From Terfezia claveryi (lineage: Eukaryota; Ascomycota; Pezizomycetes; Pezizales; Pezizaceae), in contig WHUX01000006.1 in the NCBI GenBank assembly GCA_015179025.1, positions 620,001-684,000 on the forward strand: 64,000 nucleotides of DNA. Reading direction: 5' to 3'. The position numbers and the translations under genes are program-made. How positions within the stretch are numbered: position 1 is the first letter of the stretch; each line of letters starts with the position of its first letter. Below are positions 13,956 through 25,059 of this stretch, one piece after another. A model generated the notes under the pieces. That model ran no database searches. It was not told where the DNA came from and was given only the letters and a program-made list of their open reading frames with translations.

Positions 13956-15984
13956 ATGGATGACTCTGGATTGAAGGACCAATATGACGTTATCGTAGTT
14001 GGAACAGGTAGCTCTCCTTCATACCCCACTATAGAAGCAACCATATACTAATGCTGTAATCCAAGGATTGACTGAGTGTATCTTGTCTGGGTATGTTGAG
14101 TCCTGGAACCTCACTCGAGGTAGAAGTCACCTAACATACCTGGCCAAATAGTATTTTCAGTGTTGAGGGCAAGGCTGTCTTACACATTGACAGGAACTGG
14201 TACTACGGAGGGTACTACCCCTGACTCTCTTATTGGATAGCCTAATGCTAACAATTCTGTAGAGAGAGTGCAAGCCTGGATTTGGATCACGTATGCAACT
14301 ATTTCTCACATCATGCCTGGGGGATACTAATTCTCTAGCAGTTCTGGAAGACCAACAAATGGACCCCTGAGCAGAGAGCAAGAGATGCGGAATATCAGGC
14401 TATTTGCCAGAAGATTGACAGCATGGAGGAAGCCAAGGCCCGAGTTTACAAGAAGGATCACGGTGGCTCCTTAGAGGGATATCAAGCTGCTGACCGATGG
14501 TCATTATACCCTCCGTCACCTGGTCCCCGTTTTCCAGCTGCATGGGTCAAGCCAGGGGCTACCATGAACGAGCTCCCTAGAGAGTGCAACAAGTGGCACA
14601 TCCCATTGGTGCCCAAGTTCCTAATGGCAGACGGTGAACTGACAAAGTTCATTCGTTCAATTCCCGCTCTCCATGACATCGAGTTCCTTCAGGTCGGCGG
14701 CTCCTACGTTGTCCGTAGCGACGCTCCCCACAAGGTCCCATCCACCCGAATGGAGGCATTGTCCTCCCCTCTAGTCTCGAAGATGCAGAAGTTGTACCTC
14801 CAAAATTTCCTCCAGTTCATTGCTGCTTACAAAGATGAAGACCCAAATACCCATAGGAAAGGTGAGTCAACAATGAGGGGCTGAGGTGCATTTATCTCCT
14901 AACCTTTCATAGGACTGAGCCTTGACTCCAACACCATGAGGGATTTCTATAAGAGTTTTGGTCTTGATGCCTGGACCTCTGAATTCATCGGCCATGCCAT
15001 GGCTTTGTATGTGGACGATTCCTATCTTGACAAGCCGGCTAGGGAGCCCATACAACGAATTATTCTTTACGTGAGGTCGATGGCCCGCTTTGGAAAGTCA
15101 CCTTATATCTTCCCAAGATATGGCTTGAATGAGCTCCCTGAGAGGTTCTCTCGTGTTTCTGCTGTATATGGAGGACTGCATGCCTTGAACACACCTCTGC
15201 AAGAGGTTGTATATCAGGGAGGAAAGATGACTGGAGTTAAGATCCTTCATCCTGAGACCAAGGCCGAAGTAACGATCAACACCAAGACCCTGATTGCCGA
15301 TCCTACATACTTCCTTGGTGACACCACAAAGATCCGTCAAGTCGGAAAGGTCGTGCGTGCTATTTGCATTATTAACCACCAGATTGAGGGCCTTGCCGGT
15401 GTTGACTCTGCACAAATTATCATCCCAGCCAGTCAAATGAGTAGGAAAAACGGTACGTTTCCCATAAGTATGGCCATGTCGCCGTTTACTAATGCATGGT
15501 AGATGTATATATCTTTATGGTCAGCTCTACAAACTTCAAGGTTGCTCAGGAGGGCTACTCTATTGTGTCTGTGTCAACCATCGTTGAGGGTAATGATGAC
15601 CAACCCGAGCGAGAGTTAGAGCCTGGCTTCGTCAGAATTGGTCTTGGCTCTGGTTACCTGGGTAGAAACGAGGAGAAGTACGTCGGGTTCATACTTGTAG
15701 GTATGAATTTGACTAACATTTTTGATAGGTTCATCCAAGTTGTCGATCTCTATGAGCCAGTTGTCGACGGAAGGAGCGACAATGTTTACATCACCCGCAG
15801 TTACGATGCCACAACTCACTTCGAGACCTGTACAGGTATGTAAGACCTAAATACAATGGAAAAGGCTTCTCTTGCTGACAGTTTTGAATTAGATGATGTC
15901 AAGGATATCTTTAAGCGTATCACTGGAAATGAGCTTGTGGTTGAGAACCTCAAGGTGCAACAACCTGTGGAGGAGGATGAATGA
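13956..15984 (+). CDS. GDI1: Rab GDP-dissociation inhibitor, long divergent form
   Basis: A GDI/REP-family protein that extracts prenylated GDP-bound Rab GTPases from membranes and recycles them. Nine exons were placed: 13956-14007, 14066-14090, 14152-14211, 14263-14290, 14339-14861, 14913-15452, 15503-15677, 15729-15835 and 15893-15984. They give 533 residues against about 440-470 for usual GDIs. The N-terminus has the FAD-fold-like DVIVVGTGLTE (11-21) and NWYYGGESASLDL. Further on are IPLVPKFLMADGELT, EFIGHAMALY, KSPYIFPRYGLNELP, DSAQIIIP and SYDATTHFET, all recognisable GDI blocks. Between residues about 60 and 138 a Lys/Glu-rich segment replaces the short linker of standard GDIs, adding about 60 residues. 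Several near-invariant positions differ, for example PRYGLNELPERFSRVSAVYGG-type changes. The 51 nt intron at 15678-15728 keeps the frame open, but removing it restores the family alignment. It may be a paralogue beside a canonical GDI elsewhere. Confidence 0.85.
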
Positions 15985-16501
15985 ATATAACATACTAGCG
16001 TAATCGTTTCTTGTATCACGGGATTCTTTCTTTTGAACTTATGGAGATAGTATATGGTGTAATTTGATGTTTTGATTACTGGGAAGCATTTATTAAACAC
16101 GATCTTGCCTATGGTGTAGTTGGGTTTTGGTTGTGCCAGGCATATCCATTCATTGAGAGGCCGGAATAGTGTAGGGATGAATGGCTCTTGAAGAACTGGA
16201 ATGCGGACAATCATTGATATCACTACTACCTCTCTTTCTGTACTGTTACTCTTTATACTAGGTTATTAATTGAACTTTACTGTACAACATAATTGTCCCG
16301 CCGAACATCTGGCTTGGTGCTGATGTAAGCTGTTCACATGTTCTACAGGCCTCACCATAAATAAATCTTGCCACCTCTGGAGTTAGCCCAAACAATCAAT
16401 ACACGGCAACCGAATATACGAGCGGCCAAAACAACGGGCCTCACTCATTATTAAGGTTCGCGTTACAGCCTCAAGGCAGTATCTTAAAGAATCAGCACCC
16501 A

Positions 16502-17196
16502 ATGTCCTACGAAGGCACTCCTGGCGGCTCCTCTCCCAGTATCGGCATTCCCCAACTCGCCGCATGTCTTCTGATTGGATACCTCTTCTTCCGATGGTAC
16601 AACTCCTCACCTCCCTCCACTAGCTCTGCCGCCGGGCCAGCATCATCATCAGCACTCCGACGGCCTCCTACTGCACAGGACCTTGCTAGACTTCAGCAGC
16701 GCGCGGAGATTGTACATGGAATGTTTCCGCAGATTTCGTTGAGCTCGATTAAATGGGAACTGCAGAAGAATGGAGGGATTGTAGAGATTACGACAGAGAA
16801 GATTCTGGCGCAGGGTTTTTTGCCAGAGGTGCGTAGTGTGTTTTGTCAACCCCATGTCCTAGTACTGATGTATTGGCTTTAGCCGCCTGCACCGGTGAAC
16901 CAAGTTGGATCGGCTCCAAGGTCGAGAGCACCTACTCCTGCGGGGGGGCTGCGGGTTCTTCATCGAGTTCACCGAAACCATATACAGATTTGATTACGAG
17001 ATACAATCTGGCTGATAAGCTTGCTGCGTTGTCATCTGCGGATGAGGTGACGACTCAGGGAGGAGGGAGGGCTTCGGCGTGGAGTCAGGATAAGCAAGAG
17101 AGACAGGCGCTGTTGAAGAAGAGGAGGGAGGAGATGATACTGAAGGCCAGAAGAAAGCTGGAGGGGCAGGTGGAGAAGGAGAAGGCGTCATCATAA
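16502..17196 (+). CDS. CUE1: CUE1-like ER membrane ubiquitin-binding protein, apparent frameshift
   Basis: It resembles fungal Cue1, which anchors the E2 Ubc7 at the ER membrane for ER-associated degradation. Exon 1 (16502-16828, 109 residues) has one transmembrane helix at about 15-33. A CUE domain follows at about 65-107, with the MFPQ motif (74-77) and a downstream ILAQGFLPE. A 54 nt intron (16829-16882) leads into a Pro/Ala linker in the same frame. After a run of seven G near 16945 the expected C-terminus (YTDLITRYNLADKL and a basic tail KKRREEMILKARRK) continues only in the -1 frame. One extra G would join them into 213 residues. An alternative without a frameshift is a 92 nt intron ending at CCAAG (16920). 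The homopolymer explanation is preferred because the first acceptor is better and the linker looks like coding sequence. Confidence 0.75.
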
Positions 17197-17738
17197 TGTT
17201 CGTGCCATTGGGTTTGGATACTTGACACACTTACACAGCTACATATTACAGACGAAGGCTCGTAAGCCGTAATTAATATACTGCTTGAAATTTTGTTTCC
17301 CGGCCACTTTTGAGAAGTTTAACTCATGGGGTTCTATTCTGCTATACTCCTCTCTATATCTTGCCTTGTGTGCTTTTAATTGCTATTATTCTTTGGTGCA
17401 TTTTTTTGTTTGAACAAAGGGCGTTTTTCTGGTTTTTATGTTGGGGGGGTAGAGGGGGGTTCGCTGCCTAGGAGAGATAATACCAAAAATTTTATAAGTC
17501 CGATCCAATCGAATATCGATCGATCTTAAACTGACACGTCCGGAGTCTAATGTCACATGACACCCCACCAAGCAATCGGACGCCTGCATGCGGCTAAAGG
17601 TTTCGTTCACCTTAACCTTGCTCAATAAACAAACACAAATTCCCCAGCAACCAAAATCGCGCGCGCGCTTGTCGGCCATCGCAGCAGACGGCATTCTAGT
17701 GAAACTGGGGCTCAGTAGATTGGAGCTGCGTTGGAAGG

Positions 17739-20700
17739 ATGAGGGTTACGGAGATTATTATTGATGTGAGCTTTGGGGTGCAGGGACAGGGGGGATGTTG
17801 GGGGTATAAGCTAATGAGATGGTTTGATGGGGAGCGTAGGGCTTTAAGTCGTATGCGGTGCGAACGGTGATTTCAGGATGGTGAGTTTATGGCGATTATC
17901 TGGCTTTTCTTGAGGATGGAATTCAACGGGGAAAGAGTCGTGGTTGTGGGGTTGTACCACTGGTCGGAGTGAAGCTGGAAGAGCTGGGAATGGCATTGGA
18001 GATTGAAAGGGACGGAGCGGGGCGGCTGGAGGCCGAGAGGAAATTTGAGATCTGGAGGCCATAGACTGACTTGTGGGTTCTTTCTGTATCTAGGGACGAG
18101 TCATTCAACTCCATCACCGGTCTCAACGGTTCCGGAAAATCAAATATCCTCGATGCGATATGTTTCGTCTTGGGGATAACGAATATGCAGACTGTGCGAG
18201 CGCAGAACCTACAGGTATGGGCACATTCAGGGTCATGTAGAATGTAGGAAGCCGGGCATCAGGGTAGGAGGGTGAGGGTGAGCTAATCTTGGGTGATGAT
18301 GGTGTACAGGACTTGATATACAAACGGGGACAAGCCGGAGTTACGAAAGCCAGCGTGACTATTGTCTTTGACAACTCCGATGAGAAAACTAGTCCGTATG
18401 GATATAACGAGTATCCCCAGATCAGTGTTACGCGCCAGGTACCGTCCCATTGGGCATCATTTATTTTCCCGCATACATGGCTAATATGGGATATTGATGC
18501 AGATTGTTCTCGGGGGCACAAGCAAATACCTGATCAACGGTGTCCGCGCACAGCAACAAGCCGTACATAACCTCTTCCAATCCGTCCAACTCAACATCAA
18601 CAACCCAAACTTCCTCATCATGCAAGGTCGAATCACCAAAGTCCTCAATATGAAAGCTACGGAAATCCTCTCCATGATTGAAGAAGCCGCTGGGACACGT
18701 ATGTTTGAGGATCGGAAAGATAAAGCGTTGAAGACTATGGCGAAGAAAAATAAGAAAATTGACGAGATCAATGAATTATTGAGGGATGAGATTGATCCAA
18801 AACTAGATAAGCTCAGAGGGGAAAAGAGGGCGTGGTTGGATTTCCAACAGACTCAGAGTGATCTTGAACGGTTGCAGAAGTTGGTTGTGAGTTATGATTA
18901 TGTCAAAGGCATGGAGAGGTTAACGAGGGGTGGGGAGGAGCTGGAGGAGAAGAAACAGAGGGTACTGGACTTAGATGCTAATGCGCAACGGTTGAAAGCG
19001 GAGATTGCAAACCTGGAGGAGGATGTCAAGAGGGTTACTGCACAAAGGGAGAAGGAGTTGCGGAAGGGAGGAAAGTTTCAGGCGTTGGAGAATGATGTTA
19101 AAGCAAAATCCCACGAGATTGTTAGGTTGCAGACGGTACTGGATCTTAAGGCTGGGGGGTACAAGGAGGAACTTGAAAAGAAGAAGGAAGTTGAAGCGAA
19201 TGTTTGGGAGTTGGAGAAGATGTTGAAGGAGAAGACGAAGGTATATGAGAAGTTCAAGAAGGGGCATGATGAGGCTAAGACAGCGTATGATGCTAGCTAT
19301 GAGGAAGCTCAGAAGAAGGAGGAACTATTACAGACACTTCTTACTGGGGTAGGATCTCGCGAAGGACAGGAGAATGGATACCAGGGACAGCTCCAAGATA
19401 CCAAAAACCGTCTATCAGCCGCTCTCACGGAACAGGAACAAGCGAAGCTGAAGGTTGCGCATTTGGAGAAGAGAATTAAGGAGGAGGAACCATGGGCGAA
19501 GAAGGCGAAGGAACAGAACTCGACGCTGATGAAAGATCTTGATGGGTTGCGTGCACAGGCGAAGAAGGTTGAAACTGAGTTGGCAAAGCTCGGCTTGGGT
19601 GAAGGTTCGGAAGAGGATCTGCAGAAGGAAGAAGCGGTACTTCAACAGCAGATTAGGGATCTTAACCAGCAAGCTGATAATCTCCGACGAACACTACCAC
19701 AGATTGACTTTGACTACTCAGATCCCTATCCTGGGTTCGAGAGGAATAAGGTTAAAGGAGTTGTTGCACAACTATTTCACCTCGAGCCTGAAAAAATGAT
19801 TGCGGGTACTGCGCTTGAGATTTGCGCGGGCGGAAGGCTATATAACGTTGTTGTTGACACGGAGGTAACAGGCAGTCAGTTACTCGATAAAGGGAGATTA
19901 AAGAAACGAGTAACGATTATCCCTTTGAATAAGATTGTTGCACAGAAGGCGGCGGACAAGAAGGTGCACACAGCGCAGAGGCTGTGTCCAGAGAAGGTTG
20001 ATTTGGCACTTACGTTGATCGATTATGAGCCCGCTGTGGGGAAGGCTATGGAGTACGTGTTCGGGGGCACTTTAATTTGTAGGGATGCGGATGCCGCGAA
20101 GCAGGTTACATTTGATCCTAACGTGCGATTAAAATCCGTGACCTTTGAAGGAGATGTCTATGATCCATCTGGAACGCTGTCTGGTGGATCTGCGCCGAGT
20201 ACTTCTGGGGTACTGGTTACGTTGGGGAAGTTGAACGATATTACTCGACAACTCGAGGAAGCAAAAGCCTCCCTGGCAGAGCTGCAAGCCATCATGGCTC
20301 GCGACCGGAAGAAACTCGATTATGCCCGAAAACTCCGGCAAGAGCTTAATTTAAAAGCTCACGAGATCCAGCTTACAGAAGCACAGATCTCTAGTAACTC
20401 TGCTTCTGAGATCATACGTGGAATAGAGGAAATGCGAGTGGAGATTGGCAAGCTAAAAGAAACGATTGCTGAGGCAAAAGCCCGACAGGATGCGGCTGCG
20501 AAGGAGGTAAAGCAGGTAGAGAAGGATATTAGCGAGTTTAAGAACAACAAGGGTGGTAAGCTCGCGGAGCTACAGAAGGGGGTAGAGGCGCTGAAGAAGG
20601 AGCTCGGAAAGAAGAGTGCGGCTATGAAGACCGTGCAGAAGGAGTTTCAGACTGCGCAGTTGGAGGTAGAACAGCTAGGGGGCGACTTAGCCGCGGCGAG

Positions 20701-21724
20701 GGAGCAGTTGGAGGAGGTTGGTGAGGGGATTAAGAGCGTGGAAGAGGAGGTTGCGGGACTTAGGGAGCAGCAGGAGGCAGAGAAGCAGGCGCATAAGGCC
20801 CTGAGCGAGAAGCTGGCGGGGGAACATAAGAAATTGGATTCCTTTGATGGGGAGTTGAATGAGTTGCAGAAAGCAATCTCGTCAAAGACTGCTCAGATCA
20901 GTGAGGAGGCACTGGAGAAACAGACTCTTGGCCATGAAGTGTCGAAATTCCAAACGAATCAGCAAGCCCTCCTGCAGATCGTCAAGACGCTTGAAACCAA
21001 GCATGAATGGATCTTAGAAGAGAAGGACCACTTCGGACAACCGGGTACTCCGTATGATTTTTCATCTATACCCAATATGGGCCAGAGTAAAGCCCAGCTG
21101 AAAAACCTCGAAGAAAGGTTTTTGGGAATGAAAAAGAAGATCAACCCTAAGGTCATGAACATGATTGACTCCGTGGAGAAGAAGGAAGTTTCCTTAAAGA
21201 ATATGCTTCGGACAGTCAACCGTGACAAACGAAAGATCGAGGAAACAATCGGTGAACTAGACAAATATAAACGTGAAGCCCTCGAAAAGACTTGGAAGAA
21301 AGTCACCGTCGACTTCGGCAACATCTTCGCCGAGCTTCTCCCCGGATCCTTTGCGAAGCTCGAGCCACCCGAAGGCAAAGACGTCTCTGAAGGCCTCGAA
21401 GTCAAAGTTTGTCTGGGTAAAGTGTGGAAACAGTCTCTTACCGAGCTGTCAGGGGGTCAGAGGAGTTTGATTGCTCTGTCGCTGATCCTGGCGCTACTGC
21501 AGTTTAAGCCCGCACCGATGTATATCCTAGATGAGGTTGATGCGGCGTTGGATTTGAGCCATACACAAAATATTGGCAGACTGATTAAAACGAGATTTAA
21601 GGGGAGTCAGTTTATTGTGGTCAGTTTGAAGGATGGAATGTTTCAAAATGCGAATAGGGTTTTCAGAACGAGATTTCAGGATGGTACGAGTGTGGTTATG
21701 GTGGAGAAGGGGAGTAGGGGCTAG
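17739..21724 (+). CDS. SMC2: SMC2, condensin ATPase subunit
   Basis: A structural maintenance of chromosomes protein that pairs with SMC4 in condensin and drives ATP-dependent chromosome compaction in the nucleus. Five exons fit: 17739-17765, 17840-17880, 18094-18214, 18310-18438 and 18503-21724. All phases agree, giving 1179 residues, the usual SMC2 length. The N-terminus [18 protein letters not shown] is the SMC2 signature. Walker A GLNGSGKS is at 32-39. Coiled coils run at roughly 170-510 and 670-1030 around a hinge that includes [16 protein letters not shown] and [16 protein letters not shown]. The ABC signature LSGGQ is at 1088-1092 and Walker [10 protein letters not shown] at about 1112-1120, with catalytic Glu 1117. 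The second intron is long for this window (213 nt). No irregularity was seen in the large last exon. Confidence 0.97.
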
Positions 21725-24700
21725 ATTTGGGAGAGAGGGAATATAGAGAGGGCGTTGGATCTCGATGTGGTGTTGTGGTGTAGTGTGCATTGAATGATTT
21801 TCATGAGCGTGCTACTCTTGCCATGCTTTTGGGTTTCTTTTTATGGCGATAATTCTCTATTTCTATTGGATATCTGGGTTGTTGAGTTTTGAATAACTGA
21901 TTTGCGATTTGTCAAGTCTTCTGATGAGGTTGAACTGATAATAAATGTTCCAAGCTAGGATTCTCACAGAGAGGGTGTCCAAGATAACTTCACAACTCAC
22001 ATCTCAATTTTCTTATAAATATTATATACCATATACTTGATTGTGGCGAGAGTGCTTGATGTTAAGCTGTCCCTGGAGTAGGGTAGAGCTTGAAGCAGAG
22101 TGGTATAGAGTTGGTGCAGCATGGTATCAAGATCGAGATATACCTTCGGCTTGTGCCTTTCCACTCTCATGGATTAATAAAATCTACCACATCGACTATT
22201 GATCTAAGTAAGTGGAGTGCCTCAGGGTAATGGCCCTTGGTGTTTTGGAGCTGAATAATGAGACCTTTAAGGAAAGATGGATTTAGTCGTGTTCAAGACG
22301 AGGTTAGGTATTTGTGACTAGGTGAATATACCCTGGTTTGGATGGCGATGTGAGTATGTAGTGTTTTCTAAAAGTGTTTACGTTAGTAGACTACTTACTT
22401 AGAGGAGAGTGGCTTGAAGTAGATAAAAGGTTAGGGCAGGTATGTATACATGAAGTGCTGTTGAAAACAGACTCTCACTTCTATTTGGATACTTTTATTT
22501 ACTGTTTAGCCATGCATTGGGTCGACTACTTTATGTGCCATTCTATCATTCTATTATATATCTTATATAGGTATACATTTACCTATAACTTTAAAAGCAC
22601 TCAAACAACCTATCTAGGGGACTTAGGTTATGGTTGTCAAGTTACCCTAAACTAAGTAGATTATATATAGTGGATTAGGTACTTCTGGATTTATCTTCAT
22701 GAATCTCAGTTTCAACCAAGACCCCTCCCATCATTACTTCAACTCTTTATAATCCTGCATTAGAGGCCAAAACTTTTCTCTCGAATTTATAAAATTCACA
22801 ATTCACTCTATACTTACACTTACACTCGCACTACCACTAGCATAAGCACTCTATAGGACCCAAATACTGAGGTTAGTCATAAGAAATTGTAGGGGGTATC
22901 TACGTGCGGTGGTCGGCCCGGATAGTACAGTTATTTCATTCAGTTCAGGGTAATAAAGTATAAATATTCGGACGGATCACTACTGTTAAGGAAAGAAATT
23001 ATAGTTTCTTTCATAGAATAATATTCCCATTCCCCCCCCCCAAAGTGACTAGTTCTCAATAAGTTACTTTGTACCTTTTTGGTATGGTTTTGCTAGACTA
23101 GAATTTATTACGAGAATAAAGGACTGGTTGTTATTCCTCAAGGTCAAGTAGAGGTATTAGATTTAAGTGGCACGAGATCAGATTTAAATGTTAGTTTTCT
23201 GTTGATAATATTAAACGTTTTGTAAAATACCAGCACTTATCTGATTCTCTCTGCACCAGCGATCGACAACTTAGTACATCTCACATCTCAGGACCAACCT
23301 CACATGCATTCCCAGCCAAACAATATTCAAACCAACGAAAATAATGGAACCACGCCCCTCCCCTACCGGTACCCGGCCGCAAAAAAAAAGAAAAAAGAAA
23401 AAAGAAAAAAAAGTGCAAATTTTCGAAAGTGCTTTTTACGTGCACAGTGCAAATGTCATTTACGAGAATCTGATAAACCTATTGATTTGTTTAGAACTAT
23501 CCTGTCTGTGCGTGGGTCCGGTTCAGGAGGAAAATATGGGAATTGGTTAGGTTTATATTACATTAGGTGATGCTTTTCTTTTCTTTTCTTTTCTTTTCTT
23601 TGCTTTTCTTTTTTTTTTTGGTTATCATGGGATATACAGTAGGTAATTATGTAAAATTGGTTTGACATTTTGCGTATAAGAATAATAATTCTTTCATTAA
23701 TAACAGCTTCAATAAACCTATATTCTATAAAATGATTAATTTCCATAAGAAAGTGACAGGTTCCAAGGAATTGTTACAGCTATAATAACCAGTATCAAAA
23801 CCCCCCCCCCCAACCCCCCCCCCCAACCTCTCCCACAATACCAATGATACTGCTATACGTAGCGCTCTAGGGGATTCATTTTTCAAAAATCACTGAGATG
23901 AGTAAGGACGATGTTTTGTTTGTAGATTAGTGCGGGTAGGGGAATCGGGATTCAAGTAGTTTAGATATCATTGTACATGATTAATTAATGGATAGGTTTG
24001 AATGATAATGGTTTGATCAAAGGACGCAACGATGGGATACCATAAGTACACGGGGCAGTGCAATTCTGCAAATGAAGTAGGGGCATTAAGGCAACTCTCT
24101 GACAATATAAACATATATTTTTTTTCTAGTTATTGAGGTATTTGGCTGGGCTATACAATTCACGAATACATTCATACTCAAGATTATCCTTCACGGCTAC
24201 ACTTGGCTGCCCGAGTTCAACCTTCTTGCGCATCGCAGATGGAGTCTGGAGGTATTGTAAAGAATAGGGAAATGATACCCTTAGGGGAGCGGGACTTCTT
24301 GGGCAAGATTTTAGAGGAAGGAATGTTAGACGCAGAGTAGCGTTGTTATGTATTGTTGGGTATCTAGGGCGGCTGTGTTGAGAGATAATATTATATATAT
24401 ATATTTTTAAATAGAGTAGCCTTGAACTGTAGGGGTTACGCATATGTGGGGTGAATACTTTGGTCATAGGTAACAACACCTTGCGTCATAACGTCCAAAA
24501 AAATCATGTGCACACGAGTAGCGAGTTTTTTTTTTTTTTTTCCAAGAAATAATGGATATTTAGACGGTGAACTTCAGTTACCCTGAAATAGAAAATTCTC
24601 ATCTATTGCCTCTACTGAACAGGGACGGATTTGAATATCTGAAGAAGTAACTGATATCGATGACGAGCAGATCAAGAATATCCAAGTTTAGGACGGAAAT

Positions 24701-25059
24701 TCTTGATGATTATACATGTAAACGCAAATGTCACTCAAAACCAACACGAATTTGAATTTACGCACCAGGAACCTGCCATGAAATACTATTGATACTCTCA
24801 CGATCAAGAAACAGTATACCGCAAAATACAGACCCCTCTTCCCCTTCCCTCTCCCCCCAAAATATTCATGACACCAATTCACCAGGGTATAACCACGAAT
24901 GGCAGAGGCAATGCCGCTGACTAACGCATCCAAAACAACAATCTCAACGAACGACAACTAACACCCAATGACCCCCCTCAACCCTCTCCAACTAGTATTC
25001 CACTTCCCACCTCGAGCGCTATTCATCATGGGCTCTGATAGACTCGGCGCTTTCCCATC
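21725..25059. other. AT-rich intergenic region between SMC2 and kinesin
   Basis: The two flanking genes converge here. The sequence is AT-rich with several homopolymer tracts: a C run near 23029-23041, broken C runs at about 23801-23825, an A-rich tract at 23380-23415, repeated TTTTC at about 23576-23600, and a T run near 24525-24541. Short ORFs such as the one at 22374-22655 have no recognisable family. No transposase or tRNA was seen. Confidence 0.55.

Noticed and set aside
22374..22655. 93-codon hydrophobic ORF in AT-rich DNA
   Set aside because: Phe/Tyr/Leu content is what AT-rich sequence gives by chance; no family features.
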